Shown here: positions 49,312 to 58,988 of the stretch, in pieces | Layout: every line of letters begins with the position of its first letter | Position numbering within the stretch: position 1 is the stretch's first letter | Assembly (NCBI RefSeq): GCF_003987175.1 | Contig: NZ_PIPM01000001.1 | Coordinates: 431,903 to 495,902, forward strand | Reading direction: 5' to 3' | Length of the DNA: 64,000 nt | Source of the DNA: Aliidiomarina sanyensis | Lineage (GTDB): Bacteria > Pseudomonadota > Gammaproteobacteria > Enterobacterales > Alteromonadaceae | The notes under the pieces: generated by a model | What the model was told of the DNA's origin: nothing | The model's input: only the letters and a program-made list of their open reading frames with translations | Databases searched by the model: none | Translations under genes and position numbers: made by a program

Positions 49312-49320
49312 CACGAAGCA

Positions 49321-49346
49321 AAGACGCCGAGGTTAGCCTGGCGTTT
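49321..49346. terminator. Bidirectional hairpin between MscK-like gene and mltC
   Basis: ACGCC..AGG pairs with CCT.GGCGT, flanked by AAAG and TTTG. It overlaps the end of the mltC coding sequence. Confidence 0.55.
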
Positions 49347-50538
49347 GATACTTCGGCATGACGCCGCGAACACGCTGAACATAGTTACGTGTTTCGGCAA
49401 AAGGGTGGCGCTGGATTAGTCGCTGATAGACTTGTTCTGGGGTTAAACGGTTGATTTCCTGCAAGGCTTGGTCTTGGGTGCTGCCAAAGGTTCGAAAGAC
49501 AGCGCCCATTCCGCCATTATAAGCCGCGATTTTAGCCCATGTTCGGCTTTGGGGGTGGGTAATGCGGTTAAGGTAAATCTGGTCCAGAAGGTGCAAATAA
49601 CCTGTACCGATGTCGACATTAAAGTCAGGTACAAACAACTGTTCACGGGTTGGCTCCCCACTTTGCCCTTTGATTCGCTCAAACACATCACGACCCGCAG
49701 TACTGGGTACCACTTGCATTAATCCAAGCGCGTTGGCTGGGCTGACGGCATACGGATTAAACGCGCTCTCAATTTCAATCACGGAGTATACAAGGCTCGG
49801 CGCAATGTCATACGCACGACTATGGCGCAGAACCGAGTCTGAGAATTGCAGTTGACGTAAGTGTAAGTGATTATCAACGAGATCGACCCGGACCGAATGT
49901 ATGTTCCGACCTTCTGAGGTTCGCGTTTGCAGATGATTATTCGTCAGAAACGCGGCAAATCGCTCCGCACGCCACATGTAGCGGATGGCTTCGCCATCGT
50001 GATCCAACACTTGCTCATACAAGAAAGGTTCATCACCGAGCTCAGGCTCGACATCTGTAAAAATATCTTCAACCGTGATGTTTTTGGGCGTAAGCAGCGT
50101 TAATACAACGGCTTGCTGAAGCTGTTCAATCGGGTTTGCTTCATCGATGGTTTCGACCTGCAAGTATCCGCGTTCGAAGTCAATAATGGCGCGTGCTTGA
50201 TATGCATTTGAGTATTTAACGAAGCGCTTTTCAGATGGAACCTCGCTCTCATCTTCACCCCAAACTTCTTCGATCACAACGCTCAAGAGCTCTAATAGTT
50301 CCCGTAACGTTGAAATGTTCCGAATGCCCTCGAGACCGCCATACGGCTCAAGATGTTCATCGAGAATGATACGCGCATACTCACGGGCCTGAGTTCGCTC
50401 AGCAATCGTGCGCAGATCCTCACTCGAGAGAGAGCAACTCGTTAAACCAAACGTGGCCAACAAAACGGCGGGTAGAAGCCCAATTCGTGCACTTTTCGAA
50501 TAAAAACTTGGCGTATTAATTCTCAAGGTTGTTTCCAT
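49333..50538 (-). CDS. mltC: Membrane-bound lytic murein transglycosylase, MltC type
   Basis: Outer-membrane lipoprotein cleaving peptidoglycan glycan strands. 401 residues, lipobox LTSC near residue 35, an N-terminal domain, then an SLT domain with catalytic Glu in VYSVIEIESAFNPYAVSPANA, GLMQVVPSTAGRDVF and AAYNGGMGAVFRTFG, ending FAETRNYVQRVRGVMPKY. Domain order matches MltC. No clear ribosome-binding site before the ATG. Confidence 0.9.
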   Translation of the reverse strand: METTLRINTPSFYSKSARIGLLPAVLLATFGLTSCSLSSEDLRTIAERTQAREYARIILDEHLEPYGGLEGIRNISTLRELLELLSVVIEEVWGEDESEVPSEKRFVKYSNAYQARAIIDFERGYLQVETIDEANPIEQLQQAVVLTLLTPKNITVEDIFTDVEPELGDEPFLYEQVLDHDGEAIRYMWRAERFAAFLTNNHLQTRTSEGRNIHSVRVDLVDNHLHLRQLQFSDSVLRHSRAYDIAPSLVYSVIEIESAFNPYAVSPANALGLMQVVPSTAGRDVFERIKGQSGEPTREQLFVPDFNVDIGTGYLHLLDQIYLNRITHPQSRTWAKIAAYNGGMGAVFRTFGSTQDQALQEINRLTPEQVYQRLIQRHPFAETRNYVQRVRGVMPKYQTPG

Positions 50539-50635
50539 TTTTAACCCAAGCCATTGAATGGCTCTAAGTGTAAGAGAAAACCCCGATGATCTCGAATGAA
50601 GTAAAGAAAATAACGGGTAAAAATTGAGTGCTCAA

Positions 50636-51031
50636 TTAACGCAATGAAATGGACAGATTGCTCGCGGCATCAAGCGTTACTGTATAAGAAACCGGCAGCG
50701 CAGCGTCCCGCGGAGTGCGTACAACAGCAAGGCAAAGCAGCTCCTTTTCCACATAGTTCTTGCGGATCTGGCGTGGGTTTTCAAGTTGTATCTCGCGAGC
50801 TTGGCTTTGCGCAAGGGACAGGAGATCAGACTCACTCTCCGCAAGCGTTTCATTGCCCAGATACTCTTCGAATAATTGTGCAGTGAAGCGCGACTGACTC
50901 TCCGAAATAACCAATTCGTGAACTTCTGCACTCCCGCAGTTAAAACGCGCGTCCCCGCAACCCATCATCAAGAACGCCACACCAAAGGCGGTTATGCGCT
51001 GGGCGAAAGCCTTGCCTGTTTGTTGCGTCAT
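50636..51031 (-). CDS. Small exported protein or lipoprotein, unknown function
   Basis: About 131 residues. The signal sequence (RITAFGVAFLMMGC) ends in a probable lipobox Cys. Mature part has FNCGSAEVHELV and a distant LLCLAV, perhaps a disulfide, with a helical middle and C-terminal beta strands. Resembles no family I can name. ATG at 51031 has GAGGAG 7 nt upstream. Confidence 0.65.
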   Translation of the reverse strand: MTQQTGKAFAQRITAFGVAFLMMGCGDARFNCGSAEVHELVISESQSRFTAQLFEEYLGNETLAESESDLLSLAQSQAREIQLENPRQIRKNYVEKELLCLAVVRTPRDAALPVSYTVTLDAASNLSISLR

Positions 51032-51152
51032 CGCGAAGCTCCTCACATGGTTATTTTTGCGGCATTTTATTGCAGATAGTGCCCGCTCTAAAGTTAAAAC
51101 CTGTTATATTTTTGTTGTTATACAGTAAGATAATGATTCTTATGGAGATATA

Positions 51153-51173
51153 ATGTAATCCTCACTATTACAT
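51153..51173. promoter_or_regulatory. Perfect operator-like dyad
   Basis: ATGTAAT-N7-ATTACAT in the AT-rich 282-bp gap between the small lipoprotein gene and the phosphodiesterase gene. Symmetric half-sites with this spacing suit a dimeric repressor. The rest of the gap holds no gene. Confidence 0.4.
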
Positions 51174-51313
51174 AAAGTTACATCAAGACGGATTTGCCAT
51201 CTCGACACGGGCCGAAGCACTCTAATTTAGAGATAAGCTGACCCCGTAATTACTGAAAATGTCACAAAAATCTGCTACTTTGACGCGATATTTTGAACAG
51301 TGGACATGCGAAT

Positions 51314-53317
51314 ATGAAAAACCCAATCCTTGTTGGGGGTATGAGCTCCTTGTGCTTGCTTATTGCAGCGTGCAGCCCCAATAACGAAAGCACTAGCCCT
51401 GCCGTCTCCGAAGAAACCAGTCAACCGAGAGCCATCCTCATTAGCATTGATTCTGCCAATGAGCGTATCATGCGCGATTCACTCACCCGCGAGCAGGTGC
51501 CGTCGTTTTACGAGGTGTTTGAGCAAGGCGCGTGTACCAACGGAGTACAAGCTGCATTTCCGTCTCTGACCGCGGCAGGTCATGCGGCACTGTGGACCGG
51601 AACCTACGGAAATATAAACAACATTTCTGGCAATAACTTACATCCACTGCCGCGCGACCAGCATACGGTTTTGGCCTCCGCATCGGGATACAGTCCAGAT
51701 AACTCAAGTGCGGAGCCCATCTGGATTAGCGCAGGATTTGCCGGTCTAAAGGCAGGTGGCCACCATGTAACCCAGGCGCCAGGAGTTCCCGGCTTCCCCT
51801 CAGCCGTTGGTGAGCGCACACCAGAAAACGAAGCGGCACGACAGCGCGTTATCGAAGGGTACTCGAAAGAGAACGTGGTGGTAATGAATGGGTACAATGA
51901 TCAAATCCAAAGCGACGCCATGCTCCGTGCAGCGGACGTCAGCTGGGAAAATCAACCAACATGGGCAAACCTAGAGCAACTCAATTCAGAGCGATCGCCG
52001 CAGTTTTTCTCGTTTTCAAACAATGCCGGTCAATTTTACGGTGTGGTGTTCGGAAATGATGCCTATGACCACGTGGCTGTAAATACTGCACCGGATGTAA
52101 ACGGTGCGACCATCGCTTACGCGGCAGAGGTTGAACGTTCGCCTTTTGCAAACCGCCCTCTCGCTCGGCATTTCTCGGATCCACTTCGTGTTGAACATGA
52201 GCGCGGGGCTGTGTTTTTGCGGCTTCGGCTATTTGAGGTTGCCGAAGACGGACGTGACTTTATGCTATTCCATCCGCCCATGCATGTCATTGAAGTCAAC
52301 CATGCGGATGCGCGTATTGCATACGAGAACTACGTGCAAGGCTGGTTTGGTAATTCAGCGACACGCATGTACTCCCGTGGCGAGTTTGGTGCGCCCTTCT
52401 ACGATGGCGGTGATGGGCTTGCAGAAGCTCGCTACATGGAAACCGCGGAACTCGAAACCAAATTATTTAATCGCGGGTCCCAGTGGTTCTGGGACGAGCT
52501 CGGTGTTGAGTTGCTCGTCGATTACTTCCCGCTTGGCGACTCAATTGATCACACGATCAAAGCCTTTACCTACGAAGGCTATCCAGGTTTCAATGCCGAT
52601 TATGCAGAGCAAGCCCATGCGCTGCGTGGGGCCGTCTGGGAGCTTGTTGATCACCGGTTACGTCATTTAATGAACCTTGCTCAGCAAGATAATGCAGCAG
52701 TTTTTGTTGTTGGTGACCACGGTATGCGGACAAGTTGGCGTGAATTCCGGCCCAATGTATTGTTACAACAAGCAGGTCTTCAGTATCTCGACAATAATGG
52801 CATGATCGATCTCAGCCGAAGTAAGGCCGCCTCGAATACAGGGAATTGGATCACGGTTAATACCACCGACTTCCGAGGCGGCACCGTCGCGCCCGAAGAC
52901 AAAGATGCGGTCATTGCTGAAATCGTGACTGCCCTCGAAAGTCTCGTCGATGAAAATGGCAATCGCGTGCTTGAGCGCGTCTATGTAGCAAGTGAACATC
53001 CAGAACTTGGGATTGGCGGCCCGGCAGGTGGCGACGTCTATTGGGCTGAAGCGCATGGTTTTCGCAGCGGACGCGCCCATCGCGCTGACGGCGCAATTGG
53101 CTCCATTCGCTTGTGGGCAACCCACTCCCATGCGTCTACTGAACCACTGATGCAAACCGTAACCTGTGCATGGGGTGGTGGCTTTGAAGCAAATAGAATC
53201 CCCATGAGCCGACAGATTGATGTCGCACCGACCGTCGCAGAATATCTTGGGGTCCCCGCTCCTGCACAATCCGTCGGAACGTCATTACTGGATGCGTTGA
53301 AAACAATCAACGAGTAA
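51314..53317 (+). CDS. Exported nucleotide pyrophosphatase/phosphodiesterase-like lipoprotein (alkaline phosphatase superfamily)
   Basis: Predicted periplasmic metal-dependent phosphoesterase, 667 residues. Lipobox IAAC near the N-terminus. Metal ligand Asp in ILISIDSANERIM; nucleophile region in FPSLTAAGHAALWTGTYG; second metal site in VFVVGDHGMRTSW; late His in ATHSHASTE. Resembles the ENPP/phosphodiesterase clan; true substrate unknown. The ATG at 51314 precedes MKNPILVGGMSSLC; an upstream in-frame TTG is ignored. Confidence 0.87.
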   Translation: MKNPILVGGMSSLCLLIAACSPNNESTSPAVSEETSQPRAILISIDSANERIMRDSLTREQVPSFYEVFEQGACTNGVQAAFPSLTAAGHAALWTGTYGNINNISGNNLHPLPRDQHTVLASASGYSPDNSSAEPIWISAGFAGLKAGGHHVTQAPGVPGFPSAVGERTPENEAARQRVIEGYSKENVVVMNGYNDQIQSDAMLRAADVSWENQPTWANLEQLNSERSPQFFSFSNNAGQFYGVVFGNDAYDHVAVNTAPDVNGATIAYAAEVERSPFANRPLARHFSDPLRVEHERGAVFLRLRLFEVAEDGRDFMLFHPPMHVIEVNHADARIAYENYVQGWFGNSATRMYSRGEFGAPFYDGGDGLAEARYMETAELETKLFNRGSQWFWDELGVELLVDYFPLGDSIDHTIKAFTYEGYPGFNADYAEQAHALRGAVWELVDHRLRHLMNLAQQDNAAVFVVGDHGMRTSWREFRPNVLLQQAGLQYLDNNGMIDLSRSKAASNTGNWITVNTTDFRGGTVAPEDKDAVIAEIVTALESLVDENGNRVLERVYVASEHPELGIGGPAGGDVYWAEAHGFRSGRAHRADGAIGSIRLWATHSHASTEPLMQTVTCAWGGGFEANRIPMSRQIDVAPTVAEYLGVPAPAQSVGTSLLDALKTINE

Positions 53318-53339
53318 ACGACTACTGCATCAAACTGAG

Positions 53340-53363
53340 GAGGCCAGCAAATGCTGGCCTTCT
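53340..53363. terminator. Terminator after the phosphodiesterase gene
   Basis: GGCCAGCA pairs with TGCTGGCC with almost no loop spare (AA), followed on the plus strand by TTCTTTAT. Immediately before the convergent RND stop codon. Confidence 0.75.
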
Positions 53364-56300
53364 TTATGAAGCCTTTGTGTCCGATGCTTCGATGTCGTCG
53401 AGTTCTTGTTCCAGACGACGACTTTCATCCGCCCGTGGCTTGCTAAATCGCGCGAGTGCGAGGTAAAGCACCGGTGTTAAATATAACGTGAATAAAACCG
53501 CGATCCCCAAACCTCCAAAGACGACCCAGCCAATCGCGTTACGTGCCTCCGCACCGGCGCCGGTTGATAGAATCAACGGCAGTGTACCAAGTAGTGTCGA
53601 TACTAACGTCATGGTGATTGGGCGAACACGAATTTCAGCTGCTTCGGAAACCGCCTCATACACCGACCGTCCCTGATCTCTCAGTTGATTTGCAAACTCG
53701 ACCAATAGAATGGAGTTCTTGGCTATCAAACCAATCAACATCACTAAGCCTATTTGCGAATAAATATTGAGCGATGTGCCGGTCAGGAAAAGCGCGAACA
53801 TCGCTGCAGCCAAGCCAAAAGGCACGGTAATCATCACGACGACCGCACTATTGACGCTCTCAAACTGGGCCGCTAGGACTAAGAACACGATTATCAAAGC
53901 AAATACAAAGGTAATCAGGACATCCTGAGATGCCTCTTCAAATGCTTCTGCTTCTCCTAGCAATACAAGACTCGAATTCGATGGGAGCTCTGCTTGAGCG
54001 AGCGCTCTAAGACGCGAAACCGCATCTCCGAGTGAGATTGTATCTGGGAGATCCATATCCAATTCAATGGCTCGTCGTTGAGCATGCCGCTCAAGCTCTG
54101 CAGCGACGCCTTCCTCTTGGATGGATACCAACGCAGACAGCGGAATTAGTTCACCATCACGTGAATTTACATAAAGGTTGGTCAACCCCGAGGGGTCACG
54201 CACCAAGGAACGTTCGGCTTGCAAGATAATCGGAATGGCTTGATCCGCGACGTTTAAATCCACCAGCTCATCACCATTAATAGCAACCCGCAGGGTTGCC
54301 GCTACACTGGAAAGTGGCACATCCAATGATTCAGCTTGAACCCGATCAATATTGACGCGCATCTGCGGTTGCGAGGGGTTGTATGAGATTGACGGTGTCC
54401 CTAATTCTGGGATCTCACGTTCAATAGCCGCAGCAAAATCTCGGGCGACTTGATAAATCTCAGCGTAATCATCCCCCGTAATAGCAACCTCTATCCCACC
54501 TCCGGCGCCTCGTAGATTGAGGCTATTTGCACCGGCTGCACGACCTGGCGCGCCTGGAACCGACGCCAGTGGTTCACGAATTTCAGCCAGAATATCTTGC
54601 TGTGAGCGTTCCCGTTCACCCCATGGCACCAAGGGCACCACGACAAACACTCGGTTCGGATCCCACTGGCCGACAATTGTCAAAATACGCGCGACATCGC
54701 CGTCCTCAACATACGGGAGCAAAATATCTTCAATACGTTGCGCTTGCCGGTCCATAAATGGCAAGCCGACCCCATCCGGACCCTCAGCAAAGATACGAAT
54801 TCGCCCACGATCTTCCGGCGGAAGTAACTCCGAATTTAGCTGTTGGTACGTAAAGAACGCCGCACCGGCGGCAATCAACGAGGCGATAATTACCCACAGT
54901 GCATGTTTAAGGGCAAAACTAAGCGAGCGAATGTAGCCATCTCGAAGTGCGGTTCCGAATTTGCTTATTGTGGACGTACGCGAACCACCCAACGGTAATC
55001 GCGCGGCAAAAGCCGGAACCAAAGACAACGCAACAAAAGACGAAATCATCACGGCAACTGCGAGGACACCACCAAATTCCCGAAATAATCGCCCTGCGGT
55101 TGATGGTAAAAAGGCAATGGGAACAAATACGGCGACAAGAACAGCGGTTGTGGCAACGACCGCAAAAAATACTTCTCGCGTTCCAACCACAGCCGCCGCA
55201 CGAGCGCCCATGCCCTGCGCTCGACGACGCTGAATATTCTCAGTCACCACGATCGCATCATCCACGATCAGACCCGTTGCAAGCACCAATGCAAGCAGCG
55301 TCAGGATGTTAATCGAAAAGCCCAGTATCCAGAGCGCAGCAAGCGAGCCAATCAATGAAACTGGAATGGCGAGCGCGGGAATAATCGTCGGACGAAAAGC
55401 GCCAATAAATAACCAAAGCGTCGAAACGACCAAAATAACCGTAAACGTCAGACTAAAAAGAACTTCACGAATGGAATCTCGAATAAATTCAGCATCATCC
55501 GCCATGAGGCGAACGTCCATTTCGGGAAAGCGCTCATCGAGAGAACCGAGCAGTCGCTGCACTTCATTGGAGATTTCAATTGCATTTGAGCTCGCTTGGC
55601 GAATTACGGCAAGTCCAAGCACGGGCGAACCGTCAAGCCGAACAAAGTTGCGGGCATCTGCTGGACCGAAATACACATTGGCAATGTCCCCAATCGTGAT
55701 ATTGTCCCGTATCACAATGGCCGCGACTTGCTCTGCATTGACAGAGGTCGCATCGGCTCGGACGATCAGCTGCTGATCACTGGAGCGAATGCTGCCTGCA
55801 GGCACATCGAATGGAGCATCGCGAAGGGTCTCAGAGACTTCGCTAATGGTGAGCCCAAACCCCGCCATACGCATGGGATCTAACATGACCCGGAGCACTC
55901 GCTGACGATCACCATTCACGGTAACATCCGCCACGCCGGGGATATTCAAAAGCAGTGGTATTAAATCTGTGTCCACCCGTTCACTCAGGGTTTCAAGATC
56001 AAGACGTTCACTTGCAACCGTTAACCGAACGACCGGATCGGCATTGTTATCTGCCTTAATCACTGCGAGACGTTCTACATTTGGTGGGAGATCTCGTTCT
56101 ACTTGTGCGATGGCCTCCCGAATGTCATTCGCAGCCGCATCAAGGTCCGCTCCAGGCCTAAACTGCACAACAATCCGCGTGCTGTCTTCCTCACTAGAGC
56201 CATAGATAGATTGAACGCCATTAACCCGCGCAATCGCTCCCTCGAGTAAACGTGTTACTTCCGTATCAACAGTCTCCGGTGCAGCACCTGGAAATTGCGC

Positions 56301-56465
56301 GGTCACTGTCACAATCGGACGGTCAACATCGGGAAGCTCTCGTACTTCAACGCCGTTGAGCGCCGCGAGCCCCGCGATAATAATCAGTAAATTTAAAACG
56401 ACAATAAGGACCGGTCGGCGAATACTCAGTGAAGGAAGGTCTGCTTGTGATCCGGTAAATTTCAT
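53364..56465 (-). CDS. Second RND (HAE1-type) efflux permease
   Basis: 1,033 residues, begins MKFTGSQADLPSLSIRRPVL. Twelve helices, proton-relay Asp pair in ATGLIVDDAIVVTENIQRR, and porter-domain blocks like QFPGAAPETVDTEVTRLLEG. Distinct from the pump at 32-35 kb in sequence. ATG overlaps the adaptor stop as ATGA. No outer-membrane channel gene nearby. Confidence 0.95.
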   Translation of the reverse strand: MKFTGSQADLPSLSIRRPVLIVVLNLLIIIAGLAALNGVEVRELPDVDRPIVTVTAQFPGAAPETVDTEVTRLLEGAIARVNGVQSIYGSSEEDSTRIVVQFRPGADLDAAANDIREAIAQVERDLPPNVERLAVIKADNNADPVVRLTVASERLDLETLSERVDTDLIPLLLNIPGVADVTVNGDRQRVLRVMLDPMRMAGFGLTISEVSETLRDAPFDVPAGSIRSSDQQLIVRADATSVNAEQVAAIVIRDNITIGDIANVYFGPADARNFVRLDGSPVLGLAVIRQASSNAIEISNEVQRLLGSLDERFPEMDVRLMADDAEFIRDSIREVLFSLTFTVILVVSTLWLFIGAFRPTIIPALAIPVSLIGSLAALWILGFSINILTLLALVLATGLIVDDAIVVTENIQRRRAQGMGARAAAVVGTREVFFAVVATTAVLVAVFVPIAFLPSTAGRLFREFGGVLAVAVMISSFVALSLVPAFAARLPLGGSRTSTISKFGTALRDGYIRSLSFALKHALWVIIASLIAAGAAFFTYQQLNSELLPPEDRGRIRIFAEGPDGVGLPFMDRQAQRIEDILLPYVEDGDVARILTIVGQWDPNRVFVVVPLVPWGERERSQQDILAEIREPLASVPGAPGRAAGANSLNLRGAGGGIEVAITGDDYAEIYQVARDFAAAIEREIPELGTPSISYNPSQPQMRVNIDRVQAESLDVPLSSVAATLRVAINGDELVDLNVADQAIPIILQAERSLVRDPSGLTNLYVNSRDGELIPLSALVSIQEEGVAAELERHAQRRAIELDMDLPDTISLGDAVSRLRALAQAELPSNSSLVLLGEAEAFEEASQDVLITFVFALIIVFLVLAAQFESVNSAVVVMITVPFGLAAAMFALFLTGTSLNIYSQIGLVMLIGLIAKNSILLVEFANQLRDQGRSVYEAVSEAAEIRVRPITMTLVSTLLGTLPLILSTGAGAEARNAIGWVVFGGLGIAVLFTLYLTPVLYLALARFSKPRADESRRLEQELDDIEASDTKAS

Positions 56466-57535
56466 TGGGCGAACTCCGAATCATCGGTAAAGCGCAACCG
56501 CATGTCCGCTCGGAGACTTTGCACCCCCTCCACGATCAACGTTTCATTCTCTCCAAAATCGCCGGCAACGAGCACGCGTCCGGACCGACGTTGGCGAACT
56601 TCCACATCGACCCGTGTTGCATAATAGGCTTCCCCCTCCTGGCGGACGACCCAAACGAAAGCCTCGGTCGCTCCCCACATGAGTGCAGCTTCAGGAATCA
56701 CTGCATACTCGGCGCCACGTGCACTCATTTGCACTCGGAAACTCATACCAGGGCGAAATGTGTCGTCCTCGTTTTCGAGGAGCGCACGCACCCGAACCAT
56801 ACGACTGCGCTCATCCACTCGCGAATCAATCTCAACGATCGTTGCTTCGAGCCCATTCGACGCCCGTTGCCATGGAACCACACGAACTTCTGGATTCGAC
56901 TGCAGAATATGAAGCGCTGATTCAGGCACGCGAAAATCAATAAAGAGCGAACTGCGATCATCAATAGTGGTTACGCGCATTTGCTCGGTCACCCGATCCC
57001 CCGGCTCCACATCGGTAATTCCCACCACCCCGCGAAACGGCGCTTCAACGCGGCGGTCTTGCCACTCGATTTCTGCCTGCTGAAGTTCAACACGACGCAG
57101 TTCAAGTTGCGTCTCTGCATCATCCAAGTCACTTTGTGGAATGGATCCTTGCTCCCGTGAGAGTCGTAAGCGCTCGTAACTCCGTTCTGCATCCGCAAGT
57201 TCGATGCGTGCCCGCGCTCGATTGACCGTTTGACGGCGGTCATCCAGACGAAGAAGTAAGGCACCTTCTTCGACCCAAGTCCCCGGCTGAATATTCACTT
57301 CACGGGCAAAATCGGAAGCGCTTGGAAAAAGCTCCACAGAGCGCACCGCTCGGGCACTCCCCACAACATCCACCCGCTGCTCCTCTTGCTCGAAGGTCAG
57401 CGGTTTTACAAGCACGAGTGTTCCCTCTTCCGCATCAGCCTTTAAGGGCAGAAAAAGCACCGCAAGCGAGAGAAACAGAAAAATACCAATGCGCGCTCGA
57501 GAATATTGGATTGCGTTTAAAATATTTGAAGCCAC
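56462..57535 (-). CDS. Second RND periplasmic adaptor
   Basis: About 357 residues from GTG 57535, which has AAGG 6 nt upstream and starts a signal peptide (GIFLFLSLAVLFLPLKADA). A longer in-frame GTG at 57622 adds 29 residues without signal character. Adaptor features: DFAREVNIQPGTWVEEGALL, hairpin ERSYERL-type helices (RSYERLRLSREQGSIPQSDL), VEAPFRGVVGITDVEPGD. Coupled to the RND gene. Confidence 0.9.
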   Translation of the reverse strand: MASNILNAIQYSRARIGIFLFLSLAVLFLPLKADAEEGTLVLVKPLTFEQEEQRVDVVGSARAVRSVELFPSASDFAREVNIQPGTWVEEGALLLRLDDRRQTVNRARARIELADAERSYERLRLSREQGSIPQSDLDDAETQLELRRVELQQAEIEWQDRRVEAPFRGVVGITDVEPGDRVTEQMRVTTIDDRSSLFIDFRVPESALHILQSNPEVRVVPWQRASNGLEATIVEIDSRVDERSRMVRVRALLENEDDTFRPGMSFRVQMSARGAEYAVIPEAALMWGATEAFVWVVRQEGEAYYATRVDVEVRQRRSGRVLVAGDFGENETLIVEGVQSLRADMRLRFTDDSEFAQ

Positions 57536-57704
57536 GGAGCACCTTATCGATTTCGTATTCAATAGGTATACGCCCAAGGTTAGGAGATGATCACTTTTTA
57601 CGGATTCTTTACGGGATAGCACCCTCAGTCATTTGACCGGCATCAAGGACATGCACGAATCCGCTGCTTATACTATGTCGCACGCAACACAACAGGAGTC
57701 CTTC

Positions 57705-58982
57705 ATGCATTGCGCATCAGTCCGAGAAGCTCTAGAAATCATTGAAAATCATGATGTGATTTGGTGTCACTCAATGGCCGCAACTCCTTCGCTCCTACTC
57801 GAAGGGCTTGCTGAATTTGCCTATGAACGCCAGGGCCTGACTCTGTTACAGCTCCATACTGAAGGTTCCGAATGCCTAGATTCAGCATCCCTTGCGCCAC
57901 ATATTCGACAACGCGCCTTTTTTGTCGGTCGTGCTACGCGCGGAGCTGTGAGCCGAGGATATGCCGACTATGTGCCGGTTTTTCTCTCAGAGATTCCGAA
58001 ACTGTTCCGAAGCGGCGTCCAACCCGTTGACGTTGCATTGATTCAAGTATCTGCGCCAGATATGCACGGTTGGTGTAGCCTCGGTGTTTCAGTGGAAGCA
58101 ACGCGTGCGGCTGTGCAAATGGCGAAAAAGGTTATCGCCTGGATCAATCCTGCAATGCCACGAACCCATGGCGACGCCATGATTCATCTGGATGAGATTG
58201 ACCGTTACGTACATTTCAGTCAATCGCTTCCCGATCATAAAGCGCCGCAACAAAATGAGGTCACTCGGCGAATCGGTGAACACGTAGCGAGCCTCATTCG
58301 TGATCGTGATTGTTTGCAAATGGGAATCGGTGCAATCCCCGATGCGACGCTCGGTTGTCTTGGGACGCACAAAGACCTCGGAATTCATACGGAAATGTTC
58401 TCAGATGGTATTCTTCCCCTCGTGGAGTCCGGCGTCATCACCAACGCATTTAAGAAAAAACATCGAGGCAGAATTGTTACAACCTTTGCGATGGGCTCGC
58501 CACGACTCTACGCTTTTATAAACGACAATCCTTCCGTGGCATTTCTTGATGTGGAATACACCAACGACACGTCAGTGATCCGTCAAAATCCTCAAACCGT
58601 CTCGATTAACAGTGCACTGCAAATTGACTTGAGTGGTCAGGTCTGCGCTGATTCAATCGGGACTCAAATTTACTCAGGCGTGGGTGGGCAAATGGACTTT
58701 GTTCGCAGCGCCGCACTCTCCGAAGGGGGACGATCGATTATCGCACTCCCGTCGACCGCAGCCAAAGGTACGTGTTCACGAATTGCCTCAGTATTGAGTC
58801 CGGGAGCCGGTGTTGTCACCACACGAGCACACGTTCATTATGTGGTTACCGAACATGGGATCGCCGATTTACGCGCAAAATCAATGCAAGAGCGCGCACG
58901 AGCCCTCATAGCGATCGCTGCGCCTGAGTTTCAAGAAGATCTGGCGCGCGCGGCGCGTGATACGTGGAAGCTGTCTGTCTAA
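57705..58982 (+). CDS. Acetyl-CoA hydrolase/transferase family acyl-CoA transferase
   Basis: Probably moves CoA between acetate and another carboxylate (4-hydroxybutyrate CoA-transferase-like). 425 residues in two NagB/RpiA-like domains; LQMGIGAIPDATLG, catalytic-Glu block GIHTEMFSDG, YSGVGGQMDFVRSAALS and VVTEHGIADLRAKS. ATG at 57705 follows AGGAG by 6 nt; the in-frame ATG at 57633 lacks a site. Divergent from the second RND operon; the 169-bp gap holds both promoters. Confidence 0.9.
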   Translation: MHCASVREALEIIENHDVIWCHSMAATPSLLLEGLAEFAYERQGLTLLQLHTEGSECLDSASLAPHIRQRAFFVGRATRGAVSRGYADYVPVFLSEIPKLFRSGVQPVDVALIQVSAPDMHGWCSLGVSVEATRAAVQMAKKVIAWINPAMPRTHGDAMIHLDEIDRYVHFSQSLPDHKAPQQNEVTRRIGEHVASLIRDRDCLQMGIGAIPDATLGCLGTHKDLGIHTEMFSDGILPLVESGVITNAFKKKHRGRIVTTFAMGSPRLYAFINDNPSVAFLDVEYTNDTSVIRQNPQTVSINSALQIDLSGQVCADSIGTQIYSGVGGQMDFVRSAALSEGGRSIIALPSTAAKGTCSRIASVLSPGAGVVTTRAHVHYVVTEHGIADLRAKSMQERARALIAIAAPEFQEDLARAARDTWKLSV

Positions 58983-58988
58983 ATCAAC

